Shown here piece after piece: positions 12,101 to 18,499 of a stretch of 64,000 nucleotides of DNA. The notes beneath the pieces are model-generated. The model saw nothing but the letters and a program-made list of their open reading frames with translations, was not told the DNA's origin and did no database searches. The stretch comes from RUG11241 sp964560085 (lineage in GTDB: Bacteria > Bacillota_I > Bacilli_A > RF39 > UBA660). A program made the position numbers and the translations under genes. How positions within the stretch are numbered: the first letter of the stretch is position 1; every line of letters starts with the position of its first letter. Location: NCBI GenBank assembly GCA_964560085.1, contig CAZLKF010000005.1, positions 27,260-91,259 on the forward strand. The letters run 5' to 3'.

Positions 12101-13000
12101 ACGGCGGTTTTAGGTATCGAGCAATCACAAATGGTCTATAATTTATATCATAATAGTGATGCTATAATAGATTTACAGGGAAATTTGAGTACAATTAATT
12201 TTTACAATGGCAATAATTTTAATTTGGCTGTCAGTACTAACTTCATTCAACAAAGGGTAGCTTCTGATATTATTTATGATACTAATTATTATGATCAAAA
12301 GCTGGGAATTAAAATTTCAATTTATGATGAATACGGAAACCGTTTAACAAGTACAAGTTTGTTAGGTATTTATTTTGAATCAAGAGGAGTTAATTATTAT
12401 CCGCGTGATAATGGTGAAGTTCGTATAAATATTGCCGAGAGAGTTGCTAATGTCGCCTCAAGGATAACCGTTCATGCTGAAAATAGCAATTTAGCCGGAG
12501 GTAACTATACAATCGTTATCGAATCATTTGGTTCACCAGATGGAATTTATTATGGACTTACATCATCCGATAATATTTCACTTAACCTTCGCGTAATGGA
12601 TACTCTTTATGGCTTAAGTATGACAATTTCTGAAAGAAGCATTTTTTTGGATAAAAGCACTGGTAAAAATTTAGACGACACTAATACAATATTAGCAACA
12701 GTAACATATCAGTCTGGTTTAAGTAACCCAAACATAAGGGTCAAAATGTATCGTCGTGATTATTCCGATGTTTATTCAACTACTTATGAGGAAGTTGATT
12801 TTAAAGATTACTTCACAAATGATTTACGGGCAAGCGTTAATGAAAATGAATATTACTTTAATGAAACTCCACTAGCTAGTTTAGTTCATTTCCTTTATAC
12901 GAAAGACAATTTAATGTCAGGAACATATAAACTCGAATTAAGACTTTATGATGGAGATACCTATATTGGTGAAATTTATCGTTATTTGATAATTAAGTAA
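3161..13000 (+). CDS. Giant YGGGN-repeat surface protein (3279 aa)
   Basis: The start follows AGGTGGG. One hydrophobic segment at residues ~22-41 serves as signal anchor or uncleaved TM; there is no LPXTG, choline-binding or LysM motif at either end. Residues ~261 and ~351 begin two copies of a module starting MAGYF with GYYD.YGN and scattered Cys. From ~797 to ~2405 the protein is a chain of ~26-28-residue units headed by [IV]YGGGN, giving an Asn/Thr/Gly-rich pattern that suggests a beta-solenoid (inference). Two and a half units of 309 residues are exact copies of each other. The last ~850 residues are non-repetitive and beta-rich, ending LYDGDTYIGEIYRYLIIK. It is probably a long adhesin or fibre; the function is not proven by any motif. 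Confidence 0.85.
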   Translation: MKKIKQFYKTIFSLDLKIKVRILSAFFCISLLGFSLFAYLKTYSEPIISFQDDPSYLTSRVSGNVVYVNDLMNDWYYYMGKNYTDSDGTLPTTDNKNYYNDQTLAQVKITYSGIDIKNSNYHGYVSRTERQDTYIYFKTYPVNNNNTANNFNDDYIMIELIDNPFTDRPNDKGFNGWISNNQGVYVSYDNNYYIRYAKVPVTYTNNKTNKIELSFYANWIDAAVGTTNSNQNTWSNAFNNLESKQMHLLTTTNITYPSTNMAGYFHKVEIEDGDSCSGYYDEYGNLQNNCTCYGGGYWWNPDPCTYYQIIQNETFNVNNEYFHVVNGRMVELNNSTMAIRTPLQQYAAPYAMAGYFKLVNIPNGSSYDGYYDMYGNALTGNCSGDCDAYELMQYYNADNTINTIDFNADYYYLTTRDTNIIVLTRNISNTWGSSQNKPFTFTGVHNGTTYNTTWTVTNLAVNCYNDTTIENMTIYDRRNLSATYDPTNSTSSSGSFFGRYNNVKLGRGINRSGNYPNFLTVLGGPGSTGSNGNATRYRLMVESGIYNAFGIITGSSSNSNNTIYTFAQAIYGNDYDRANNDNTKLDVYNTAAGSWSGNIHGDDNSDNSIDIAIDLIVKSGEFGTGKGDYTSGIYVGALSYGNHYAARRAKIEGGYIYNLIGGPITYSSRSGINDTYIYMTGGSVDVIIGGAGRSTTYGNRLISVTGGTVNYSVFGGSNSYSGASDEGTLKGSTYVYVGGNAIIGNQTYVNNGSQLWEAEAGSVFGIGNGNPNRDSSTIGSADNSNIIIDQNATIRRNVYGGGNLGATGVSSDSNSAYSKIFIHNGTIQGSVYGGGNKNGAGKTSNNANATIDITMNDGNVGGSIYGGSNQLGTINGNVNIKINGGQITNSVYGGGRGGYSSSSDGTYVTKQVNVVVGDNSVATTPIINGSVYGGSAFGTVNSSERSTTISTYPTNVTVNKGTIGNVFGGGQGGVEGNTTYIPYVAGNITVTINDGDIGSVYGANDAKGIPNGSIKVYLNGGTIGNTFGGGRATGANSPEVYMQGATCPNIFGGSDTEGNVTTSNVICTSGYPNMIYGGNNLGGTTTTTNVTINGCNLNSVYGGGKQASTTTSNVNFNYGMATNVFGGGSEAGVTTTNVNLGKGTITNVFGGSDASGNVTTSNIKNSTAANNANIAINTVVSVSQVNQTNTTNHLSSENLNVTISNNTGANITEWDLYIMTGEAVLDSNWSSATITYNNGVFHINEINQWYATNTINSHGTYNFNFNIHSYVPYADFAITGYLFKGYDAAHNEYIYTSDSTIKIENLYGGNNAGDVTTHAKIDLDSGIITNLYGGGKQAVTGDSDIELAGVTISDTIYGGGDQAAITTVKAVISDSTIGSNEVNGAIYGGGNNAGVNGNIDLTINNGTEVHGTICGGGNNGNVTGNVIARISRTTVTQSIYGGGNNASVNGNITLNVNTNTTVADSIYGGGNNGATLGTTTSTIANTSATNGIYGGGNAANVGSFNNTNTASTLNLNTVTTCDVYGGGRSAGVNGSTDVTITNSTITCNAFGGGNGITSVVPGDSTGELNPAKVTGNASIEITNGTTITENVYGGGNLGFVLGNGHIEIEDSTINSSVYGGGNNGNVNGAVETSIIETLVANNIYGGGNNGSVGSNATTIITTVTGVDNIYGGGNAAGVGGNVILNINTNTAVADSIYGGGNEGDVTGAITTTIANTTVATNIFGGGNNGNVGSNATTTITTVTGVDNIYGGGNNASVNGNITLNVNTNTTVADSIYGGGNNGATLGTTTSTIANTSATNGIYGGGNAANVGSFNNTNTASTLNLNTVTTCDVYGGGRSAGVNGSTDVTITNSTITCNAFGGGNGITSVVPGDSTGELNPAKVTGNASIEITNGTTITENVYGGGNLGFVLGNGHIEIEDSTINSSVYGGGNNGNVNGAVETSIIETLVANNIYGGGNNGSVGSNATTIITTVTGVDNIYGGGNAAGVGGNVILNINTNTAVADSIYGGGNEGDVTGAITTTIANTTVATNIFGGGNNGNVGSNATTTITTVTGVDNIYGGGNNASVNGNITLNVNTNTTVADSIYGGGNNGATLGTTTSTIANTSATNGIYGGGNAANVGSFNNTNTASTLNLNTVTTCDVYGGGRSAGVNGSTDVTITNSTITCNAFGGGNGITSVVPGDSTGELNPAKVTGNASIEITNGTTITENVYGGGNLGFVLGNTNVTINNSDVNINSFGGGNASRVKGNSNVLLTQATIGGSAYAGGNGATAIVEGSTNLDIGNNTDITEHVFGGGNAAATGLPNINTSTGIVNIAGATIGGNVYGGANTSVLYGTANLNIGQNVVTDNTLIPSDIIIGGTVFGGGEANASGSENYDYTFISVTVGININIDGLNHNNFSIGGSIFGSGNASSTTGDSFINISNYGSENNVRDNISVQRATTVTISNSHMKLAGATDRTNEYLNTLFSLSRIQELKLKNNSSLYLKTGANLLEKFSSVVDINDVETKASAQINDQTKVVTRNVNNRLYMYEGKVLNVATNESVTSYGEVYGMTFFGMYREDNSGKPITGLYQSSYDYGDTATSGDVYFFTDGSYVLGLHNTNHNIKVDGFYSNKTVEENPNEIITFYIQPTPPDTSLYMWLIGSKVETYDIELTASKYATLGIHELSFPTYSTPNTSFSILGFNYDGLENGASLVPSANIRRIASSTEVADNTMGLAIKTGQKAWITIGETEFISNPTSPMVGTTLYETENSTEIPSFLFYLYHSKNLGSTGDFGIVTISLAVITPIDDLTNEVKRININVDIKRELYNTNDYEATITVGKQYTMFAPSVVNITSSSSFSAYFSLYRESATNPYRIGDHRVIVSSYVLPIDTKITMIDYTNENMPIYYYYVVTAADYAASLIEYNQTNEVTYRFDKFLKMGSTSVSNNYDDATVNNQYYDANLGLAQEEFIFIVDFKESNINTNVLNNSFLIELRNYNSQTLTAVLGIEQSQMVYNLYHNSDAIIDLQGNLSTINFYNGNNFNLAVSTNFIQQRVASDIIYDTNYYDQKLGIKISIYDEYGNRLTSTSLLGIYFESRGVNYYPRDNGEVRINIAERVANVASRITVHAENSNLAGGNYTIVIESFGSPDGIYYGLTSSDNISLNLRVMDTLYGLSMTISERSIFLDKSTGKNLDDTNTILATVTYQSGLSNPNIRVKMYRRDYSDVYSTTYEEVDFKDYFTNDLRASVNENEYYFNETPLASLVHFLYTKDNLMSGTYKLELRLYDGDTYIGEIYRYLIIK
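7474..9823 (+). repeat. Perfect 927-bp tandem repeat (about 2.5 copies) inside the giant gene
   Basis: Copy 1 starts at 7474, copy 2 at 8401 and a partial third at 9328, all beginning CATTTATGGTGGTGG. The period is exactly 927 bp (309 codons), which keeps the frame. The third copy matches up to 9823 (GGTAAT) and then diverges. I see no differences between the copies where compared, although each contains a dozen related but diverged YGGGN units. This means very recent duplication or gene conversion, or an assembly artefact. Confidence 0.92.
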
Positions 13001-13001
13001 G

Positions 13002-13027
13002 AAAACTTGTTATAAACAAGTTTTTTT
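13002..13027 (+). terminator. Intrinsic terminator of the giant gene
   Basis: Perfect 10-bp arms AAAACTTGTT and AACAAGTTTT around ATA, followed by more T. Confidence 0.85.
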
Positions 13028-13050
13028 CTTATATCTTTTATCATAAAAAC

Positions 13051-13079
13051 TAGACTTGTAAGTTTAAATTAGTTATAAT
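13051..13079 (+). promoter_or_regulatory. Promoter for the 13102-14773 gene pair
   Basis: TAGACT, 17-nt spacer, TATAAT, 22 nt upstream of the GTG start at 13102. The -35 is a weak match. Confidence 0.5.
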
Positions 13080-13101
13080 TATATGGTAGGGATGTGATAA
13101 A

Positions 13102-13230
13102 GTGAAAGATTTTAAACAAATAAGCAATGAAGAATTACTATCATTATATAAGCTTATCAATGAATACATTGATTATTTAAACAAAGAGAAATCCGCCACA
13201 AATGAACTGGGTGAGAAAGATGTTAAATGA
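13102..13230 (+). CDS. Small hypothetical protein (42 aa)
   Basis: A GTG start preceded by GGTAGGGATGTGATAAA gives VKDFKQISNEELLSLYKLINEYIDYL... and ends at TGA 13228-13230. The sequence is a charged amphipathic helix with no membrane segment. It lies directly behind a promoter and its end overlaps the start of the next gene, so the two are probably translated together. I do not recognise the family. Support comes from position, ribosome site and coupling only. Confidence 0.5.
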   Translation: MKDFKQISNEELLSLYKLINEYIDYLNKEKSATNELGEKDVK

Positions 13231-14773
13231 GTACGAAAATGAAATAAATGTCAACAAGGAAATATTAAGCACATTACCCAAAAATAACATTAAAAATCGT
13301 AAGAAAGTTATCTCGGAAATTGAAAAAATGCTTGATAAAGCTTTATCAGATCAAAAAAAAGTTTTTAAAGAAATAGAAGAACGACATAGAAGATATTGTG
13401 CTGTTGCTATAAACCCTGAAATCGAAAAAATTAATGGGAATTTACAAAAATCATATGCTAATCTTTATTTGTTAAATGAAACAACAACTTCATATGAAAA
13501 GAGTGGTTTAGATCATATTTTTTATCGCTTAGATCATTTTTATGAAGAAAACATTGATGATGTTAATAATTGTATTATTGCTAGTATTAATGTTTTCAAA
13601 AAAATTGGCTTGGAATTAACGGACAAACATTTTTCGTATAGCATATATACACTATCGTATATGAAAGAAATATTTGCACATATTTCCAATAAAATAAGCG
13701 GTGAAAAGTTAAAGGAAACATTTGATGCTCTTTATTGGAAATGTCCTGATATAATCAAACAAATTACAATTAATTTTAAATATTTGTATTATTTAAATAA
13801 GAAAAAATTTGATGAATATTACACGGAAGAAAAGCAAAAACTTTTTTCTAGTAGTAATATGGATAGTGCAGAGATCCTTGAAAATTATATTCGAACAAAA
13901 GAAAAACAAACTCATTTGATTTACAATGACAAATATCTTATATTAAATAAATTCATTAATCGCATCTTGGATTTAAAAGATTATACAAAAGAACAAATTG
14001 AAAAAAATTATCGTGTATTTATAAATCCAGAGGTTGAAATTAATGATAAAATCAATGAAAATATATTAAAGTTGCAAGATTCATTAAACGAATATAAAAG
14101 TTACTTAAAATATAAGTATATAATAGATGATATAAAGAAATTGTACTCAGAAAAAGACAAATATGTAAAAATTTCTCTTCCAAAGAAAAAGGAACTTGAT
14201 AAACTAGAAAAAAATTTAATTAGTATCAGTAAAAAATTAAATAAGTTAATAATTAAAAATAAAAAACCTGCAAAAATTAAGAATATAACTAATAAAGTAA
14301 ATGTTATGATCTCTCAAGTTGAATCCTTATACAAGGAATATGAAGAAAATCTTTTTTTAGAAAAAATTGCAACTTTAGATGAAACTACAAGTATTAAAGA
14401 AGCGTTAGAAATTGGAATTTCTAACTATCGTTATATTATTAAATTAATGAAGAACAATAATGAAGGAATTACTTTAGAAACAATTAATAAAGAAATAGAA
14501 GATATAAGAAATTTCTTAATTAATAACGAATTATCTGTTCTGAACAACATCTATATTACTGATGAAAGAGATTTATCTGTTGTTATAAAAGACAAATATA
14601 ATTTATTTGGGCTTGATATAAAGAAAGAACTATTGGAAGATAGTAACTTAGATAGTACAATTAAATCAATTGATATAATTGTTAATAGTATCTATTTTAA
14701 CAATCAAGCAATTGATATTAATAATATAAAATTTGTTTGCAATTCAATGGATTTAGTGGAAAAAAAGGACTAA
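13220..14773 (+). CDS. Hypothetical coiled-coil cytosolic protein
   Basis: About 517 residues, Lys/Glu/Asn/Ile-rich, with long heptad-like helices (for example SKKLNKLIIKNKKPAKIKN) and no signal peptide or membrane segment. I start it at ATG 13220, which has GGTGAG at the right distance; an in-frame ATG at 13202 also exists. No enzymatic motif is visible and I do not recognise the family. It lies between the giant surface gene and the SipW-like pair, so a role in assembling or regulating the surface system is possible but unproven. Confidence 0.75.
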   Translation: MLNEYENEINVNKEILSTLPKNNIKNRKKVISEIEKMLDKALSDQKKVFKEIEERHRRYCAVAINPEIEKINGNLQKSYANLYLLNETTTSYEKSGLDHIFYRLDHFYEENIDDVNNCIIASINVFKKIGLELTDKHFSYSIYTLSYMKEIFAHISNKISGEKLKETFDALYWKCPDIIKQITINFKYLYYLNKKKFDEYYTEEKQKLFSSSNMDSAEILENYIRTKEKQTHLIYNDKYLILNKFINRILDLKDYTKEQIEKNYRVFINPEVEINDKINENILKLQDSLNEYKSYLKYKYIIDDIKKLYSEKDKYVKISLPKKKELDKLEKNLISISKKLNKLIIKNKKPAKIKNITNKVNVMISQVESLYKEYEENLFLEKIATLDETTSIKEALEIGISNYRYIIKLMKNNNEGITLETINKEIEDIRNFLINNELSVLNNIYITDERDLSVVIKDKYNLFGLDIKKELLEDSNLDSTIKSIDIIVNSIYFNNQAIDINNIKFVCNSMDLVEKKD

Positions 14774-14777
14774 AGTA

Positions 14778-14806
14778 TTGCATAGTAAGGGATATTGTGT
14801 TATACT
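14778..14806 (+). promoter_or_regulatory. Promoter for the SipW-like / TasA-like operon
   Basis: TTGCAT, 17-nt spacer, TATACT. Transcription would start near 14813, leaving a leader of only ~10 nt before the ATG at 14822. It drives four closely spaced genes to 17145. Confidence 0.65.
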
Positions 14807-14821
14807 TCGAGTGGTGGTAGA

Positions 14822-15394
14822 ATGAAAAAAGTATTAAAAATAGTAGCAATTGTTTTTGCTGCAATATACATAGTAATTGCTTTAGGACTAACAATTTGTT
14901 TATTGAATTATAATCAATATAACATAACTGTTTTGGGGAATAAAACATTTATTATTGTAAGAGACGAGGAATTAAAGCCAAGCTTTGAAAAGGGTAATTT
15001 AGTTGTCGTCCAAAAAAATAAGAATGAAGATATTAAAGTTGGTGATGAAATATTTTTCTATAATGTTCATCAAAATGAAGTTGGTGTCAATTTTGGTAAT
15101 GTTGTTCGCAAAGAAAAGGTTACAGATACAGAAACAACATTTATTATGGAAGGCGACCTAAAAATTTCAAGTGAATATGTTATAGGCAAAGCTGAAACTA
15201 GCAAAATATATAATAATCTTGGATCTATTTTATCTTTTTTAGAGTCAAGATGGGGATTTTTATTCTTGATTATATTTCCAGTCTTATTAATGTTTATTTA
15301 TGAGATATATGTAGTTGTAATGGAAATAAAAAAACCTACAAAAGAAGTTAAAAAATCAGTTAATGAAACAAAAAAGATAATAGATGAAGAATAG
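14822..15394 (+). CDS. SipW-like signal peptidase homologue lacking catalytic residues
   Basis: The start is ATG 14822 behind GTGGTGG. The ~190-residue protein has the S26B layout: an N-terminal TM (residues ~5-28), a peptidase core and a C-terminal TM (~140-162), plus a Lys-rich cytosolic tail. Its core aligns with the SipW-like protein at 16007 over SMSPTLEVGDIIVV / ELKPSFEKGNLVVV, and over the conserved IKVxDxI segment. In that alignment the catalytic Ser becomes Glu50 and the catalytic His (THRVV) becomes Gly92 (FGNVV). It is therefore probably a pseudo-peptidase, perhaps a chaperone, cofactor or substrate-selector for export of TasA-like proteins. The function is inference; the substitutions are visible. 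Confidence 0.75.
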   Translation: MKKVLKIVAIVFAAIYIVIALGLTICLLNYNQYNITVLGNKTFIIVRDEELKPSFEKGNLVVVQKNKNEDIKVGDEIFFYNVHQNEVGVNFGNVVRKEKVTDTETTFIMEGDLKISSEYVIGKAETSKIYNNLGSILSFLESRWGFLFLIIFPVLLMFIYEIYVVVMEIKKPTKEVKKSVNETKKIIDEE

Positions 15395-15989
15395 TCCAAA
15401 ACTTATTTTCGTTTCAGCTTTAATATTTATGTTGGGGGTAACTATTTATAATGTTAAAGATTCATTTGCCCTTTTTGAAAGTGATTTATTAGTTAGTGTT
15501 GATGAAACCACGGGGGCATGGAATATTTATATAAACGATTCAGATGTAACACCAGTTAATAGTACATTTGTTGTTGATGATATTAATATTACTTCTAATA
15601 GTTATGTTAAAGATAATAAAATGGCTCCGGATACAAGTGCTTATTTTGATATAAATATTGTACCTAATGGAACTGACGTTTCCGTAAAATATGATATTAC
15701 TTTTGATTTTTCAGATTTAACTTCAAGCTTTATTATTGAAAGTATTTCTGAAACGACAGGTGGAAGTTTAATCAGAACAGGTGAAACTACTTATTCTGGT
15801 GTTATCAGTTTAGCGGAAATACAAGCAGAAAGAATTAATAATGTTAGAGTTAATATAGAATGGTCCAATGATGAAGCGGAAAACGAAAGTGATTCTGCTT
15901 TAGGAACCATTTTAAATGCTACGGTATCAATACCTATTACTGTTCAAGTTACACAATATTTAGGAGAGCAATTAGTAGAATATGAATAA
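15384..15989 (+). CDS. TasA/CalY-like exported protein
   Basis: A 201-residue protein overlapping the pseudo-peptidase by 11 bp. The signal segment LIFVSALIFMLGVTIYNVKD is followed by SFALFESDLLVSVDETTGAW, a SipW-type junction. The WNIYIN strand resembles WRILVN in the protein at 568. The rest is acidic and beta-rich, without Cys or enzyme motifs. Lying between the two SipW-like proteins makes it the most likely direct client of this export pair, like tasA beside sipW in Bacillus subtilis. Confidence 0.8.
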   Translation: MKNSPKLIFVSALIFMLGVTIYNVKDSFALFESDLLVSVDETTGAWNIYINDSDVTPVNSTFVVDDINITSNSYVKDNKMAPDTSAYFDINIVPNGTDVSVKYDITFDFSDLTSSFIIESISETTGGSLIRTGETTYSGVISLAEIQAERINNVRVNIEWSNDEAENESDSALGTILNATVSIPITVQVTQYLGEQLVEYE

Positions 15990-16006
15990 TAGTGTGGTGA
16001 TAATAG

Positions 16007-16570
16007 ATGATAAAAATAGTTAAAAAAATAATGTGCATTTTTGTTAACATTTTATTGTTTGTTACTACGATTGCTATTATTTTTTCTTTGTATGGATTTT
16101 ATCAATTAAAAGTTCAAAATCATAAATATTTTAATATTTTTGGTTATTCTGCTTTTAACGTTATAACAGGAAGTATGTCACCAACACTAGAGGTTGGTGA
16201 TATCATTGTTGTCAAATTAACAAAAGACATTAAAGTTGATGACATAATAACATATTGTAAAGAAAATGATTTTATAACACATCGTGTTGTTAGCGTTAAT
16301 GGTGAAAATCTTGTTACGAGAGGAGACAGCAATAACAGTAGCGATTCGCCAGTAAAACTAGATATGGTTGTAGGAAAAGTAACTCATGTCTTTCATGGCG
16401 TTGCTGCAATGGTCGATATTTTATTAACACCCAAAATATTTATTTCAATAGTTATTACTTTATTTTTATTTAGTATTTGTTTTTCATACATACCAAAGAA
16501 TAAACAGAAAATAAAGTATGATAAAGAAGGAATTGAAATTCTGGAAATAGATGGGAGGAAAAGAAAATGA
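16007..16570 (+). CDS. sipW: SipW-like (ER-type) signal peptidase I
   Basis: This 187-residue S26B peptidase has an N-terminal TM (~8-31), the catalytic Ser in NVITGSMSPTLEVGD (Ser56) and a His in place of the usual Lys in FITHRVVSV (His92). A RGDSNNSSD box follows, and a C-terminal TM (~142-161). The Ser-His pair and the two membrane segments define the SipW/archaeal/ER type, which removes signal peptides from TasA-like matrix proteins. It is flanked by such proteins on both sides and overlaps the next gene by 4 bp. It is the only intact enzyme of this type in the window, so it probably serves all the SipW-type substrates here. Confidence 0.92.
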   Translation: MIKIVKKIMCIFVNILLFVTTIAIIFSLYGFYQLKVQNHKYFNIFGYSAFNVITGSMSPTLEVGDIIVVKLTKDIKVDDIITYCKENDFITHRVVSVNGENLVTRGDSNNSSDSPVKLDMVVGKVTHVFHGVAAMVDILLTPKIFISIVITLFLFSICFSYIPKNKQKIKYDKEGIEILEIDGRKRK

Positions 16571-17145
16571 TATCAAAAGAAAGATTTGTTTTGGCAATGA
16601 AATTTACAATGGCCATAATTCTTCTAATGACAGCCATTGCTATTCTTCCAAAAGTTTTTTCAAGATATCAAACCAACACAAGTACTAATCCTAATATAGA
16701 TATTGCATTTTATATTGTTGATACCAATTATCAAACACAAAATATTATATTGAGTAAAATCGCTCCTAGTGCCGAACCATATTTGATTAATTTTACAATT
16801 TCAAATAATGATGGAACTAATCGTCTGGAAACAGAAGCCACTTATGATTTAAAAGTAGTCACAACGACGAATTTGCCTCTTCAATATGAACTTTATAAAA
16901 ATCAAACATATAATGCTGTAGGAGCGGCAAATATAATCACGAGTAATACTGTTGCTGCTGATGAAGATGGAATGTTTTTTAAAACAATGTTAACTGCAAC
17001 TGAAAATTTTAGTTATACAACAGATCAAACGAACACATATCAGTTAGTTATTTACTTTCCAGCAGAGTATGTTTCTCATACGTATCAAGATATTGTTGAC
17101 AGTATTGATTTGATTATTGAATCACGTCAATTAATCGATGAATAA
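16567..17145 (+). CDS. Exported TasA-like accessory protein
   Basis: A 192-residue protein translationally coupled (ATGA overlap) to the SipW-like peptidase. The N-terminal hydrophobic stretch MKFTMAIILLMTAIAILPKV is followed by FSRYQTNTSTNPNIDIAFYI, similar in plan to other SipW substrates. The mature part is Thr/Asn-rich and ends SIDLIIESRQLIDE. There are no Cys residues or catalytic motifs. It is probably a matrix or surface component; sequence identity to characterised TasA is not obvious by eye. Confidence 0.75.
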   Translation: MISKERFVLAMKFTMAIILLMTAIAILPKVFSRYQTNTSTNPNIDIAFYIVDTNYQTQNIILSKIAPSAEPYLINFTISNNDGTNRLETEATYDLKVVTTTNLPLQYELYKNQTYNAVGAANIITSNTVAADEDGMFFKTMLTATENFSYTTDQTNTYQLVIYFPAEYVSHTYQDIVDSIDLIIESRQLIDE

Positions 17146-17175
17146 ATAAAAAAATAAAAAAAAACAAAATAATAG

Positions 17176-17204
17176 TTGAAATTAAAAAAAAATTGTGTTA
17201 TCAT
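17176..17204 (+). promoter_or_regulatory. Strong sigma-A promoter for the 17267 gene
   Basis: TTGAAA, 17-nt spacer, TATCAT. Transcription would start near 17211 and give a ~55-nt leader that can form a small AAAGG/CCTTT hairpin (17218-17233), with a GGGAG ribosome site near 17254. Confidence 0.7.
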
Positions 17205-17266
17205 AAGAATGTATGATAAAGGCGGATACCTTTATGGCGTGCAAGAAAAGAATGGGAGTTGCCTAA

Positions 17267-18355
17267 ATGGACGAGAGAGAAAATATTAAATTAGATATTA
17301 ACGAAAATGAAGAAAAGAAAATTGTAGCAGTTGCTCCAAGACAAAGAAGGAGCAAAAAAAGACTCACTTTATTACTGCTTCTATTAATTGCAACTGGCAC
17401 TATGTTGGCAACATCAACATATGCATGGTTCACTGCTAATGAAGCTGTTAGAGTTGACACGATTACAGTTAATGTTGAAGCCCAAGGAGGTATTCAGTTA
17501 TCTGCCGATGGAACAACATGGAAACAAGTATTGTTGACTACTGATATAACGGGTGTTCATGGAACAACGTATACAGCTAGTGTTAATCAATTACCAGCTG
17601 CTTTAGAACCAGTTTCAACTGGTTTGAATGTTACAGCTGATGGTAAGTTAGAGATGTTCTATGGAACAGTTACAACTAACGATGATGGAGATTTTATTTT
17701 AACTTCAGCTGCTTCAGTTGAAACTGAATCAAACGGAGCTACAAGTACTGGAAAGTTTATTGCTTTTGATTTATTCTTTAAATCAGATAGTGCAACAAAC
17801 CTTTACATGACTCCAGATTCAACAGTATCAACAAGTGATGTTGCAGATAAAGGAATTAAAAATGCATCACGTATTGCCTTCGTTGTTTTAGGTAATACAG
17901 CAGCAACTTCAACAGTTGCAACAATTCAAGCATTAGGAACAACAAATGCAACGACATCTCCAGTTTATATGTGGGAACCAAATTATGATGTTCACTCAGC
18001 AACTGGAATTATAAATGCTCGTGATTATTATAGTTTGACAGTTCCAGCAACAGATGGAACAAGAGTTGCTTATGACGGCGTAATTGCTCCAATAACAGCA
18101 GCAAACAATGTTTTACTTGGAAATGCAAAGGTTGCATCATTTAGTACTTTATTTAAAACAGTTACTTCAAGTTATATGACAAAGGAAACTCTTGGTGTTA
18201 CAGACTTTACACAAATATTCTCATTACAAGCAGGAGTTACAAAAGTAAGAATATACATGTGGGTTGAAGGCCAAGATATTGATTGTGAAAACGGTGCATC
18301 TGGTGGAAATATCAATTTTGATTTGAGCTTTACAATAACTAATCCAAATGCTTAA
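17267..18355 (+). CDS. Major SipW-dependent surface protein (paralogue of 2032 gene)
   Basis: A 362-residue protein with a charged cytosolic N-terminus, a hydrophobic core (LTLLLLLLIATGTMLATSTY) and the junction STYAWFTANEAVRVDTITVN. It shares with the 2032 protein the motifs TLEP/ALEPVST, FIAFDLFFK, YMWEPNYDVH, AYDGV and IYMWVEGQDIDCENG. Compared with neighbours it is richer in Thr/Ala and poorer in Lys, and is a single-gene transcript with its own strong promoter, leader and terminator, suggesting high expression of an abundant surface or fibre protein. The function is inferred. Confidence 0.8.
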   Translation: MDERENIKLDINENEEKKIVAVAPRQRRSKKRLTLLLLLLIATGTMLATSTYAWFTANEAVRVDTITVNVEAQGGIQLSADGTTWKQVLLTTDITGVHGTTYTASVNQLPAALEPVSTGLNVTADGKLEMFYGTVTTNDDGDFILTSAASVETESNGATSTGKFIAFDLFFKSDSATNLYMTPDSTVSTSDVADKGIKNASRIAFVVLGNTAATSTVATIQALGTTNATTSPVYMWEPNYDVHSATGIINARDYYSLTVPATDGTRVAYDGVIAPITAANNVLLGNAKVASFSTLFKTVTSSYMTKETLGVTDFTQIFSLQAGVTKVRIYMWVEGQDIDCENGASGGNINFDLSFTITNPNA

Positions 18356-18378
18356 GAGATAGAAATATCTCTTTTTTT
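18354..18378 (+). terminator. Intrinsic terminator of the 17267 gene
   Basis: Perfect 8-bp arms AAGAGATA and TATCTCTT around GAAA, followed by a T run. The 5' arm includes the end of the stop codon. Confidence 0.85.
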
Positions 18379-18430
18379 ATTTACATTTTTAAGAGAAATT
18401 TAATATAATAGTGTTAGAGAAATAAATAAC

Positions 18431-18458
18431 TTGCAAAAAAAAATAAATATGTTATAAT
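18431..18458 (+). promoter_or_regulatory. Promoter of the riboswitch-controlled adhesin transcript
   Basis: TTGCAA, 16-nt spacer, TATAAT. Transcription near 18465 produces a ~157-nt leader carrying the c-di-GMP aptamer and its terminator. Confidence 0.65.
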
Positions 18459-18499
18459 ACATACGTAAAAAAATATTTTTAGCGTACAAAAAAATTATT

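Noticed and set aside
17211..17266. tRNA or known riboswitch in the leader of the 17267 gene
   Set aside because: No cloverleaf, T-loop or known aptamer core could be assembled; only a small hairpin is visible.
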